DNA of 64,000 nt from Bipolaris cookei (taxonomy: Eukaryota > Ascomycota > Dothideomycetes > Pleosporales > Pleosporaceae): contig NRSV01000041.1 of NCBI GenBank assembly GCA_002286855.1, positions 1 to 64,000 on the forward strand, read 5' to 3'. Numbering within the stretch: position 1 is the stretch's first letter; the number at the start of each line of letters is the position of its first letter. Below are positions 1 to 10,401 of this stretch, one piece after another. A program made the translations under genes and the position numbers. The notes under the pieces are model-generated. The model saw nothing but the letters and a program-made list of their open reading frames with translations, made no database searches and had not been told where the DNA came from.

Positions 1-2
1 CT

Positions 3-413
3 TTTGTACGATCACCAACTGCTGCACAAGAAGGCTTCTCAAAGCTTATTGAAGGAGCTGAGGAGATGCTACATGAGAATGTGCTTATGAAGGCCCGCAT
101 ACGAGAGCTTGAAGAGCAATTAGCTGAGGTAACAAAGCGCCGAGGGCGTAAAAGAAAGCGAATTCAGACAGGCGGGACACTAGACTTTGGTGCAGGAGCA
201 TCGCAGGCAGCTGAAAATGCTGCTACTGGTTGTACGGCATCAAAGAAGGCGCGTGGTGGGGGTAGTCAAGAAAAGGCTCTACCAGGTCAACGGCACTGTG
301 GAACCTGTGGGAGAGTGGGCCATAACGCCCGTACGTGCCAAAAAGATGTAGAAGAAGATTCTCTATCAGATACAAGTGAGTTGTATAACGCATCTATAGC
401 TAGTGTAGAGTAA
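3..413 (+). pseudogene. pogo/Fot1-type transposase, C-terminal fragment cut by the window edge
   Basis: An open frame runs from the first bases of the window to a stop at 413, so only the last 136 or so residues of a larger protein are visible. It begins with a helical, charged stretch, followed by a very basic Lys/Arg segment (KRRGRKRKR) and ends with a CCHC zinc knuckle (C-x2-C-x4-H-x4-C, in the segment HCGTCGRVGHNARTC). This arrangement is the usual C-terminal tail after the DDE domain of fungal pogo/Fot1 DDE transposases. The catalytic part would lie upstream, outside the window, so whether the element is intact cannot be judged. The visible piece has no internal stop, unlike the two other pogo relics further in. 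Confidence 0.7.
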
Positions 414-453
414 TTCGAGTTTTCGTACATGAAGTTCGTGATGCCAAGAAAAA

Positions 454-487
454 GTGTCCGGCTCGGTGGTGTGTCCGGCTCGGTGGT
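454..487. repeat. 17-bp perfect tandem duplication
   Basis: The 17-bp unit GTGTCCGGCTCGGTGGT occurs twice head to tail (454-470 and 471-487), about 40 bp after the stop of the transposase fragment. It probably lies in the untranslated 3' end of that element. Confidence 0.85.
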
Positions 488-1837
488 GCTTTACGTTATA
501 TACAAGATGAATTCTTCTGCTCTTAAATCCCGATGCTAAGACACACCTCCCCATATTCCCGTATGGTGCGGATCATTGGTCTCGTATTGTGGTGGCAATT
601 TGAGGAGGACTTTGGCTTGTTTTTGCCCGTATGGTCGAGCTCAATGTCAGCACTAAGCTTTTTAACAAAAGCTTCAGCACGTGTGAAACAAGCCCTTTTC
701 ATGAATTCAGTCCGACATAGGTGAGAAAACTTGAAACTACGAGGGTTGGCCGGAGTACAAAGAGACGCTAAGCTTTTCGGGCACGGTAAATACAGTCAGA
801 TTGTCAGGCATAGACACATCGATATGGTACCCCACATAAGTTCTCGCGGGTAAAGGTGTCTTGATGCGGAGATTACAGGGTAGGGTAAAGGGTCTGGCTG
901 GAGATCGGATGCGGCTTAGTTCCCGTCATCCCGGTGATATGAACCTGACACACCTGTCACTGAAAGAAGAGAGGGCAGAGTGCAAATGGATAGCACAGAA
1001 AATGAAATGATTGTATCATGGGGAGCATACTACCGCCATGTGTATACAAATAGGCGGTTCGGAAGATACAAAGGGTAGAATTGGCAAAGCTTAAGTGAAA
1101 GAAATACATAGTAGAAAACCAACCATGTAATTATTAACAAGCGCTGTACTATCCGGGACAGCAGTCGGGCGCACGGTCATTCGCGACGGTAGTATATATT
1201 CAACACATACATATGTTCAGGGATCAGCATCACTAGTAGAAACAACGGTTGTAAACTCCGTTCATCAAACACTAATTGATGAAAATATTATGTCAGTTGA
1301 CATCTGTCTTTACTAACAATCTTACACCATGCTCACCTTTTACAGTGTCCGCATTATATCACAGCGGTGGGAATTGGGAAGCCACAGGTGAGAAGACTAC
1401 GATGGCAAAGCCGTAAACCTCTCATCAATAATCCAGCCTCTGTATTTCTTTTTGGACTCATCGAACCGCGCATGATACATCAGGGAGCAATCGCTTTGGA
1501 TGACTGATGAAAAGTTTCACGGCAAAAGTAGTTAATATACAGGGACTAGTCTGTGAATGCGTGTTCTGAGAGTTTGGTAATTGTATCTATATTAATTATG
1601 GATATTGAGATTCCCATTTGGGGCCCTGATCAAGTATGACGGGCGTCGATCTACACTCCACACATACTATAACTGACGCGTACACCATTCATCGCTTAGG
1701 ACACTCCGTCGGAACCTAGGAAAGCTTTGCGCACATAGTTTCGCGTAACCGTATCGAGGTGTCACTTCGGCTAGCATTCACCTTCTAGAGTACTCTCGCC
1801 CTGGAAGATTGGAGTCTCAAATATTAGGACTGGGCGG
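488..1837. other. intergenic, no gene seen
   Basis: Short frames only, with no recognisable domain and no splice pattern that joins them. The first few hundred bases may still belong to the pogo-type element whose tail opens the window; the last few hundred are the promoter region of the GH12 gene. Confidence 0.6.
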
Positions 1838-1844
1838 TATAAAA
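1838..1844 (+). promoter_or_regulatory. TATA box of the GH12 gene
   Basis: TATAAAA lies 80 bp upstream of the ATG at 1924, in the position expected of a TATA box in a highly inducible fungal gene. It is followed by a purine/pyrimidine-mixed leader with CACACACC just before the ATG. Confidence 0.6.
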
Positions 1845-1923
1845 GGGTCTCGGCACCTCGCAGGAGAGTAGACAGAACAGCCACAGCCACTTCACATCAA
1901 GAGCTTTCTAACAATCACACACC

Positions 1924-2753
1924 ATGAAGATCGCTTCATTCATCGCCACCACCCTTGCTTCCATCGTCTCAGCTCAAGACACCAACCTCTGCAAGCTCTA
2001 TGGTTACTACTCAAGCAACGGTTACGAAATCCTCAACAACCTCTGGGGCCAAGATGCCGCGACCAGCGGATCCCAATGTACGTTCGTTGACGGCGTCACT
2101 GACGCCGGTACGAAATGGCACTCAAACTGGACGTGGACCGGTGCCCCAAACAATGTTAAAAGCTACGTCTATGCAGGTCGCCTATTTACCAAGAAGCCCA
2201 TTAGCCAGTTTACGAATCTGCAAACCGAGGCGAACTGGGCATATGACACCACCAATATCCGTTGCAACGTTGCCTACGATCTCTTCACTGCCCAGGACGT
2301 CAATCACACCACCAGCAGCGGAGACTATGAGCTTATGATCTGGCAAGTCCAGCCACCAAGCTCGCGTATTGCAAATATGCTAATCTCTCAACAGGCTGGC
2401 TAGATGGGATGTCTACCCAATCGGCACATCCCAAGGCATGGTCACAATTGCCGGTCGCACCTGGGAGCTTTACTACGGCTTCAATGGCGCTATGAAAGTA
2501 TACTCCTTCGTAGCGCCTAGCCCTATCCCGCATTTCAGTGCCGATGTCAAGGACTTCTTCACATATCTCACTGAGAAAAAGGATTATCCTGCTTCCACTC
2601 AGAATCTTATCAGTAAGCTCGTTCGTACTCGCATCACATAAAACAATGTACTAATATGTTCGCGTCTTTTAAGCCTATCAATTCGGTAGCGAAGCATTTA
2701 CTGGAGGCCCTGCTACGTTTTCAGTAAACTTGTGGAGCGCCAATGCTTCCTGA
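1924..2753 (+). CDS. secreted GH12 endoglucanase / xyloglucanase
   Basis: Exons 1924-2342, 2395-2612 and 2674-2753 give 238 residues. Residues 1-17 form a signal peptide ending in VSA, so the enzyme is secreted. The mature part is a single glycoside hydrolase family 12 beta-jelly roll, about the usual family length, cleaving beta-1,4-glucan or xyloglucan of plant cell walls by a retaining mechanism. The expected catalytic pair is visible: nucleophile Glu136 in YELMIW and acid/base Glu219 in GSEAFTGG. The second intron is an ordinary GT-AG intron. The first uses a GC donor (GCAAGT at 2343), and only this choice restores the conserved ELMIWLARWDVYPIG stretch. Which polymer is preferred cannot be told from sequence. 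The gene stands alone between transposon relics. Confidence 0.9.
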
Positions 2754-3370
2754 ACTGCTTCTTGAGATGAAGGAGGGGATCAAATACGGAGAAAGCTTCA
2801 GAATAAATTGGCACATACTGCCGTTTCTCTTAGTTAGCGTTGCCGTGTGCATACAACTATTGAAGCTTCTATGTTCATACTACATAGTAAAGTAATTCAA
2901 GAATATAAACTTTTTACTCTTGATGTGATTGCTAAAAGTCTCGTAAACGGGCGTTTAGGAGAAGGGCAATGGTTTTAGCTACTTTACTGCCTCTAGCTGC
3001 TACTCTGTAAAGAATTTCTTTCTAGCATTCACCACTAAGCCTTGCACTGGGGTAAAATGAGGGATGCCTCGCATCTTGGCATAGATATAGTGGATAGCAG
3101 TTGATGTTCTTGGAGCTAGTTATACCGCATTCAACAGTACTTGAACAAGAGTCTCCCTTGCTTACGAAAACCTCTCTAAGACTCATTAAAAAGCTATTCT
3201 AAAGTTCTTTACTTAGTACTATATTAAGACAACGTGTTTCATAAGCGAGTTACTCACGCCCCACCACCACGCTAACATCAACACAATAACGCGTAATGCT
3301 TCAACCACACAATATAGAGTACTCTTGTACTGAAGCAAATGTACAGCTTGCTTGATTTTAAATTCGTCCT
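2754..3370. other. intergenic, AT-rich, no gene seen
   Basis: Holds the GH12 3' end and then AT-rich sequence leading into the pogo relic. Its right-hand part may be the 5' end of that element, but no terminal inverted repeat was identified. Confidence 0.5.
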
Positions 3371-4755
3371 CAGTGTGATCTAAGCCAGAGACGCGCTGCA
3401 GCAATCTACAACATACCTCAAAGGGTCCTATCGTACCGACTTACTGGGAAGCGCTCTCGACGCGATTGCGAGATGAACTCAAAGCGTCTAGACAAGCTAG
3501 AGAAGGAGGGCGATAGTTATACGTGCTCTTGAAGAGCCTGAACGAGTATTTGCGCCTACGAGAGCTGCCGTTCGAGATATGGCAGATAAACTGTTTCGGG
3601 AGCGGGGCGGCAAGCCTACTAACAAGAACTGGGTTAACAACTTTGTTAAGCGTAATCCTGGGTTCAAAAAACGCTGAAGCCGTCTATACAATCACCAGCA
3701 AGCTGTCTGCGAAGATTTAGCAGCTATTCAGCGCTGGTTCGACCTGGTGAAGAATGCAAAAGAGAAATGGGGGATTCTCAATAATGATATATACAACTTC
3801 GACGAGACTGGCTTTATGATGGGCAAGCTTTTATCACAGATGGTTATCACAGCCTCAGAAAATCTTGAGGAAAACAAATTAGTACAGTCCGGCAATCGCG
3901 AGTGGGTAACTGTGATCCAAGGCGTTGGAGCGTTAGGTCGCCAGATCCCAACCTTTGTTATCCTTGCGGGCAAGGTCCTTATCAATACCTGGTTTCAAGA
4001 TCTACCTCGCGATTGGGTTGTTTAAGTTGGCCCAAATTACTGGACAAACAATCAGCTTGCGATTGCCTGGCTAAATCACTTTGAGGCGCATTCAAAGCAG
4101 TATACTATTGGGGGGTACAGACTGCTTATTATTGATAGTCATGAGAGTCATTTCTCAGTTGAATTCCAATGCCATTGCAAAGGGAGAAACATTATCATTT
4201 TTTTGTATGCCCTCATACTCGTCGCACTTGCTCCAGCCTCTAGATGTTGCTTGCTTCTCGCCGTTAAAGCGCGCGTACGGCGACGAGATCTTAGCCTTGG
4301 CGCGCAACCGTACTCACTACATTAGCAAAGAAGCCCTTCTTCCCGCCTTTAAATCTGCTCATAACAAGGCAATCTCAGAGAATCATATTCGAGCAAGCTT
4401 TAGGGGCGCTGGGCTAGTCCCACACAACCCACGGGTTGTGATTTCAAAGCTTGATGTGAGGTTGCGTACGCCAACGCCACCAGAGCAAGACAACGTCGCT
4501 CGGCAGGCGAAAACACCACGTAATTCGAAGGAGGTCGAGGCTCAAAGTACGCTCATTCGACAGAGGATAAGAAAGCGACCTATTTCTTCTGTAACTTCTT
4601 TAGATGAGCAGGTACGGCAGCTAAGTAAAGGTGCCCAGCAAATAGCACATAATATGGTATTTGTCCGTATAAGTAATAGGGTTTCAGCTATTGGATGGCT
4701 CAGAAGCTCTACCCCGCACACAGAGACTCGTATGCGCGTATCAAGACCGAAGTAA
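3371..4755 (+). pseudogene. decayed pogo/Fot1-type transposase
   Basis: Reading across frames recovers a typical fungal pogo transposase: an N-terminal helix-turn-helix part (LSQRRAAAIYNIPQRVLSYR), a CENP-B-like part around NKNWVNNFVKRNPGFKKR, then the DDE domain with YNFDETGF (first Asp), LLIIDSHESH (second Asp) and LLQPLDVACFSPLKRAY (third Asp), and a basic tail. The gene is broken by a frameshift near 3500, a TGA near 3676 where an Arg codon is expected, a TAA at 4023 and a further frameshift near 4200. CGA-to-TGA changes fit RIP-type decay. All three catalytic acids survive but no continuous product is possible. A Tc1/mariner element sits immediately downstream, apparently inserted into its 3' end. 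Confidence 0.8.
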
Positions 4756-4810
4756 GACTGGCGTCGTCAGCTCGATTCCAATATATGCCCCGACAGTTCT
4801 ACTTCAAGTA

Positions 4811-6440
4811 CGGAGGTGCCTGTCAAAAATCCTGGACCCCTTGTCAGAAGGTTATAAGCACTATGCCGAATTCGGCAGTTGCTCCGATTGTACATGGCCT
4901 CTGCTCACATCACAAAGCGATAGCCTTTGACAAACTACCCAACGCCTTTTATCAAATTCAAGCCTTACAACGAATTATAGTGCTGCGACTTGTGCTTTTG
5001 TTGTTTCTCTTAAAGCAATAGGCAAAAACAATGGCAATGGCGAGATAAACGACTTAGCGGCTATAGAGAAGCGTACGCTTAATAAGACATATGCCCGAGC
5101 GATTGAGCGTGGATTTGACCCAGCTGAACGTCCAATCAACCTTCAGGACGAGCATATACAAGATGCACCTCGACTTGGCCGTCTATCAAAGCAGACTACG
5201 GATACGTCCTCTGCTGTAGTGCTTACAGTAGGTCGTGATTGCTATGGAAGGGAGAAATCGTATACTGACGTTGCTGGTATGCTCAAAGAGAAAGAAATCG
5301 AAGTCTCAGCAAGCATCGTATATCATATTCTCAAGAAAGCTCTGTTGAGAAAGACGAAACCGACAAGAAAACCTGGGGTGACGAAGCAGATGCGGGAGGA
5401 TCGACTTAAGTGGTGTTTAGAGTATAAAGACTGGACTCTTGAAGACTGGAAGAATGTAATCTGGTCAGACGAGACGAGTGGTGCATTGCTCCATCGACAA
5501 GTTGGCTATCGTGTATGGCGTAAGGCTGATGAAGCTTTTGTACAAAGCTGTATTTGAGAGTGTTGGAAAAGCTATTCTGAGTTTATGTTCTGGGCGTGTT
5601 TCTCCTACGACAAGAAGGGACCATGCCATTGCTGGATGCCTGAGACAAAGAAAGATAAAGAAAAAGGCTGATAAAGAGATAGAGGAGATGAACAAGAGCC
5701 TTGAGCCGCTAATGAAAGAGCAATAGGAGCTTAATAACAGTATGCGTCGACTTAATCTACGAGCAATACCTGGCCAAAAGCCTCAGTGGCGATGGAATCA
5801 GAAGAATGGCAAGCTAGTTTGTGGTAGAGGTTCTGACATTGATTGGTATCGCTATCAAAAAACGATTCTTCAACCAAAGCTACTGCCCTTTGCGCAGCAG
5901 TGTAAAAGCACTCGACTAGGAACAATTATACAGGAAGACAAAGCTCCATCACATGAGCACCACGCTCAGCAGATAATGTATAATCTACACGGTATTACGA
6001 AGCTTCTTTGGCCAGGTAATTCGCAAGACTCAAACGCAATTGAGCCATGCTGGTCATGAATGAAGAGAAGAACCACAAGGAAGGGCGCGCCAAAGAGCAG
6101 AGCAGAAGCTATTCAGGCATGGGAGCAGTGTTGGAAGGAGTCACCTCAGGAAAAGATTCAGACGTTAATTGAGCGTATTCCTATACATATACAAAAGATA
6201 ATTGAGCTTGAGGGCGGTAATGAGTATAGAGGGGGCAGAGGTGCTGGTCGATTCTGTGCTGCTGCTGCTCTATCGGCTGATCCTGAATGTGAGGATCTTT
6301 AGCAAAGCTTCAAGTAGTTGCAGGTGATAATATTGAGCTTTGCACTGTGTTGCCTACTAAGGTGCTCGGACAAGTGTTCTAATTTGGAATAGTGGATTAT
6401 GGCCCTCTGACAGGGGGCAAACTTTTGACTGGCACCTCCG
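4811..6440 (+). mobile_element. Tc1/mariner-type element with TIRs and TA target duplication
   Basis: The outer 20 bp at 4811 and the reverse complement of the 20 bp ending at 6440 agree except at one position (CGGAGGTGCC then TGTCAAAA versus AGTCAAAA), and looser similarity continues inward for about 60 bp. TA dinucleotides flank both ends (4809-4810 and 6441-6442), the signature of Tc1/mariner insertion. The 1630-bp length and the single broken transposase gene inside fit the family. The ends are well kept while the gene is dead, so it could only move if a related transposase acted in trans. Confidence 0.85.
5030..6302 (+). pseudogene. decayed Tc1/mariner transposase
   Basis: Frames joined across the stops give a helix-turn-helix region (around VAGMLKEKEIEVSASIVYHILKK split by no stop), then the catalytic domain with VIWSDET (first Asp), IIQEDKAPSH (second Asp) and DSNAIEPCW (third acidic position). 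It is broken by TGA at about 5556 where Arg is expected in CI-ECW, a frameshift near 5660, TAG at 5725 where Gln is expected, and TGA at 6057 where Trp is expected. All three stops fit C-to-T or G-to-A transitions, consistent with RIP. A charged insertion of about 60 residues (KKKADKEIEEMNKSLE) separates the first and second catalytic acids. Confidence 0.85.
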
Positions 6441-6696
6441 TAAAGAGAGAGAATAATAGCGAAAGAGAGTAAACAACAAAGCTTTCTTACTTTAGCTCTA
6501 AACTACTTCTTAATATCTTATAGCTCTACTGTAGCTCAAAGGTGAAGCTTTTATCCCATGAATGTATTACAGAAACACTACTTTAACTAATCATACTATA
6601 CACCTGAAATCATCTCATCTATCTCCAAAGATACTGCAAAAAACCCCTTCTGCCTTGACTAAGATCTGATTCTACCTCCACCTTCCACCACACCTT

Positions 6697-7041
6697 CTAA
6701 TTGTTTGAATTCTCGATGCAACCTTCTCCCTTTGGCTGACATGTAGTATTTTGATCTCCACACAAGACGGCTGCTCAAGACATCAGTTCAATGCTCAACC
6801 CAGTTAACAAGTGAGAGAAGAATCCACTTACCATGACAGCTTCCTGAGCAGCATAGCCCGTTGCCTGCAGGAAGTGTACAGGAAACTACAAGTTTCTCTT
6901 GTTAGCATGCTAATACATAGCAGATTGAGGATGAATCGACGTACGTCCGTTTTCAATGCATTGGCGTTCCTGGAGCTCAAATGGGATAGCGATCGCGGAT
7001 ACGACGCTGAGGATGGTGGCGAGGACTGCAATGAGCTTCAT
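6697..7041 (-). CDS. small secreted cysteine-rich protein, knottin-like; candidate effector
   Basis: Three exons on the minus strand, 7041-6945, 6885-6832 and 6770-6697, give 74 residues. Both introns (59 and 61 bp) have good signals: GTACGT/GCTAAC/TAG and GTAAGT/CTGAT/CAG. Residues 1-16 or 1-18 are a hydrophobic signal peptide, followed by a short acidic stretch and LQER, a possible processing site. The rest carries eight cysteines spaced C-x6-C-x8-CC-x3-C-x4-C-x6-C-x6-C; the first six match the inhibitor cystine knot (knottin) spacing rule. I do not recognise a named family. Small size, secretion signal, high cysteine content and a location between transposon relics are typical of plant-pathogen effectors, but function is inference. 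Other possibilities are an antimicrobial or adhesion peptide. The exon model needs transcript support. Confidence 0.65.
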
Positions 7042-7135
7042 AATGGAAGTTTGAATTGATTGGGTTCGAGTAGAGTTGTATTGTTATGGTGTGGATGTAA
7101 GATGATATCTCCAAACTCCATCAGAGAGAAGCCGG

Positions 7136-7142
7136 TATTTAT
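7136..7142 (-). promoter_or_regulatory. TATA-like box of the small secreted protein gene
   Basis: Read on the minus strand the site is ATAAATA, about 95 bp upstream of the ATG at 7041, in an otherwise gene-free stretch. Confidence 0.45.
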
Positions 7143-8668
7143 GCTAGAAATCCCTCTCCCCTAAGTCTTCACTCTGCTTGGTCGATGGCACGCCAAGTCT
7201 TCATGTTTCTTGATTGATGGCACGAGACCGACGCTACATTCACTGTCCAATGACTCGTCGCGAGCTAGGAAGTTTTGCACAAAGTAAGCACTATAGAGAT
7301 CATTTTCCTACAAAGTCCAATCCTAACCGTATATTTTGCGTCGTTAGGAGATACCTTGTCCGGCAGATAACGGCACGTGGCATAGTGGATTCGGGATCCC
7401 TGCAGGCCACGCCTACTTCATGCTATAAGCCCAGACTTTCAGGACGGACCTAGCTGCATTGACTGCACGTGCTAATTGCCTGCATCCAGGTATCTGGGCT
7501 GTGTTGCTAGCGAGGCGGGGGGGGGGGAGCCTATTAGTCTCCACCCTGTTAGATTCCATATCTATCGCGAATCTTATTGAGATGTTGTTGCTACCACTGA
7601 ATTAATGCCAAGGATTTACGGAATAGCCCTGATCATTAGCTACTGGACGTTGTTAACACAGGATCCCCGCAGTCCAAGCATACTACTAATCCCTGCCAAG
7701 CTCTGGATTGTGCCGTTGAAACAACATTCCAAGATGCTTACCTCCGTAGTATAGCCGTACCCGCAAACGGGAGTTTTCAATACTTCTTAGTCGTATTAAT
7801 CGGTAGTCGGCTAGATTTGTTTTTCGTCCGTCAGACGCTAAGTATTTTGACATGGTGTATGCAACAATAAGAAGAACAAAGCAAAGCAAACGAACAAAAT
7901 AGAGAAATATGATTATGCAAATATCTTAGGGGACGCTCAACAGTTGATCCATATGCATTCCATACAGTGTAACTTGGCTGATCAAACTCCTGCTGCATTG
8001 TTGTAACTATTTCGGTTCCTGTCGTCTCATCGAGTACACAAAACCAGACTGCTACAAAACTCTTGATCGATCCAAGTAGCCCTTCTACGTGGCTGCTAAG
8101 TGACCTTTTGTGGCTTAGATATTTACGAGTAGAATAAGCTGATTTCACCGACCACGGGTCTAGAATGTTGGTATCTCGTCAGACCTAGACTTCATTCGAA
8201 GGAGGGATAGATAACCCGGCCGGAGCGCAAATTACATCAAACACCGGAGTGTAGTTGCGAAGCAATCAGATACCCGAACAAATGCCGCGCTTCGGTACTA
8301 TTTGGCTGATACAGCCGGAAATCAAGGTATATACGTGTTGTGTGGTGGCAATGCTTTGTAAAAAGTGGGCAATAAGGTTGATTGTTTGGATCTTCCATAG
8401 ATCTGGACTACCGTGTCCGTGCGCAATGTGCCCGGATCCGGATCATGCCCTGACGAACATCATGACGCGTCTCAACACCACAACTTTGATGTGCAATAGC
8501 TTAACAACCATGGCTTTGATTGGCGATGCGATTGCAGATTTGAACTCGCGAGAACCAGAATAACGATATATGTTAAGAGAAATTACTAAAAAAAAATAGG
8601 GCGTTAACCGCTCAACGCTCCGGTGGAGGTGGCAACTTGTGACAGGGTCAAAAGAAGCTGATGACGCC
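7143..8668. other. intergenic, no supported gene
   Basis: Contains a run of 11-12 G residues near 7518 and several open frames of 60-105 codons, the longest at 7831-8148 minus and 8255-8563 plus. None shows a domain, a signal peptide or a convincing splice partner. Probably degraded repeat sequence plus the promoter of the small secreted protein gene. Confidence 0.5.
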
Positions 8669-9743
8669 CAACGATAAGCACTCAGCCCATAACAAGAGTC
8701 GGAGCTTATACTACATATTGAAAAGCTTACTTAGCGAGCCTTAACACCTACGAGGCGAATGATCCAGAATTTCGCGTCAGCAATAGCTAAACGAGAGGTT
8801 AGCGAGAACTGGGTTACTCGCTTCATCAACCGACACCAAGATGGGCTTGTTTCAAAGGGGACCAACGCCATTGGATCGTGTACGTCACTAGGCTGACTCT
8901 ATAATGAATTATGAGGCTTACTTCGACCTTCTGCATCAAAAGCTTGAGGAGTATTGCCTTAAGGCTGGTGATATATACAATATGGATGAGAAGGGCATCC
9001 TTGTTGGGATCGTTGGCACAGGCAAGAGGATCTTTAACAAGTGTCAATGGGATAAGAAAGAGGTTAGAGCATCACTTCAAGATGGATCACGTGAACTCTT
9101 AACGCTCCTAGCTTGCATCTGTGCGGATGGGAGCTCATTACAGCCAGGTCTTATCTACGCGTCAGTGCGAGGAGCTATTGGATCAAATTGGGTAGAGCGA
9201 ACCACTGTTGATGAGCATGAGGTGTTTAGGATATTGACTCCGTCAGGCTGGAGCAATAATGACGTTGGGCTGGCATGGCTTGAGCAGGTTTTTGATCGCT
9301 GCACGAAGAACAAACCAGGGAGATGGCGATTGCTTATCCTTGGTGGTCATAGATCTCACCTCACGCCCAAGTTTATTAGTTATTGCAATTGCCATAGGAT
9401 ATTCCTTATGGTGTTTCCTCATCATTCAACTCACACACTGAAACCGCTCAATGTTGTGATGTTTAAACCACTCTCTACTAGCTACTCAAATGAGCTCACT
9501 AACCATCTCCACAGTGCCCAAGGCCTCGTCTCAGTTGAGAAAGGAAACTTTTTCCCGCTACTCTGGCAAGCCTGGAGCTCATCCCTTACTAAAAACAACA
9601 TCTTGAAGGCCTTTAGCGCCACCGGTATATAGCCAGCAGATCCTGACGTTATACTTAAAAAGTTTAACTCAACACCTAACAAGGGCCACCACGAGCGATC
9701 TCGGCTCTCTCCAAGTGGTTGGTGACACTTGAGGTAGCTAGTA
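8669..9743 (+). pseudogene. decayed pogo/Fot1-type transposase with lost catalytic residues
   Basis: A broken N-terminal part (ELILHIEKLT, stop, then MIQNFASAIAKREVSENWV) is followed by a 242-codon open frame (8904-9632) that covers the DDE domain. The first catalytic Asp is present in YNMDEKG. The second site reads LLILGGHRSHLT where family members have D in the GG position, and the third reads LKPLNVVMFKPLS where D is expected in place of N. The frame ends in a TAG where Trp is usual (GI-stop-PADP), and similarity continues to about 9680. At least three stops and a frameshift lie before 8904. It is clearly inactive. It is a different subfamily from the relic at 3371-4755. Confidence 0.8.
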
Positions 9744-10232
9744 CGAGAAGCTGCTGAAGATGGAGCTGCTCCATCGCAAGCTCCACTAAAGATCACGATG
9801 TGGGGCCGCAGCGTCAACCCCCCGCAAAAATTTAGATAGTATAAATTGATCATACGCATCTAATTACATAAGTCAGTTTAAAGTGCTGCCTATTTATGCA
9901 TCTATTTAGTGCAACGCTAAGCTTATATATATATTAAGCTATTGTGTGGCGTTGTACAGCCTCAAGTTTGAGGTGGTGAGATCGCGATGATGGTGTTGGC
10001 GGGGATGATCCGAATCCGGGCATACTGTGCACGGGCACAGTATGCACGGGCACAGTATGTACTAAATCTGCGCTAACCCATATCTGGGAGGCATCGCCAC
10101 GTGGGCGAGGACTTCTCCATATGGAGAACTGCCCTTTCCACATGTTGGCCTAATAAAAGTATCACGTGGTCAATCAACTCGCAGCTGCAATACTATAATG
10201 AGGAAGCGGATTGATTGTCTGTATCTGCTATC
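9744..10232. other. intergenic with small palindromic repeats
   Basis: No gene seen. Contains a perfect 11-bp inverted repeat (10020-10030 and 10035-10045) that can form a short hairpin, followed by a second copy of the GGGCACAGTATG unit. Confidence 0.6.
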
Positions 10233-10237
10233 GTGTC

Positions 10238-10401
10238 TGTGACGGGCTAGGCAGCCCATCACGGTACAGATAGCGGCGGCTATCTTATGTACCAACTACG
10301 CAACGATACCAGCAGCCCTGATATCTTGTGCAACCCTTTTTTTTGGCGCTGTGGACGTGTTGTAGTTGCGTGCGCGATCCGAGAAGATCCGACCCGTTAC
10401 A
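10238..10401. mobile_element. solo-LTR-like element, copy 1
   Basis: A 164-bp unit begins TGTGACGGG and ends CCCGTTACA, imperfect inverted ends of the TG...CA type. It is flanked by the 5-bp direct repeat GTGTC (10233-10237 and 10402-10406), as left by an LTR retrotransposon integrase. It contains no coding sequence. It is rich in short palindromes, for example GGGCT/AGCCC and GATAGC/GCTATC. A second copy lies 560 bp downstream with its own target duplication, so the two are independent insertions and not the two ends of one element. A very small non-autonomous element cannot be excluded. Confidence 0.75.

Noticed and set aside
7831..8148. 105-codon minus frame between transposon relics
   Set aside because: Could be part of a decayed element, but no motif is strong enough to name it.
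8530..8560. tRNA-like T arm on the minus strand (GTTCAAATC)
   Set aside because: The stem does not pair and no other tRNA parts lie upstream.
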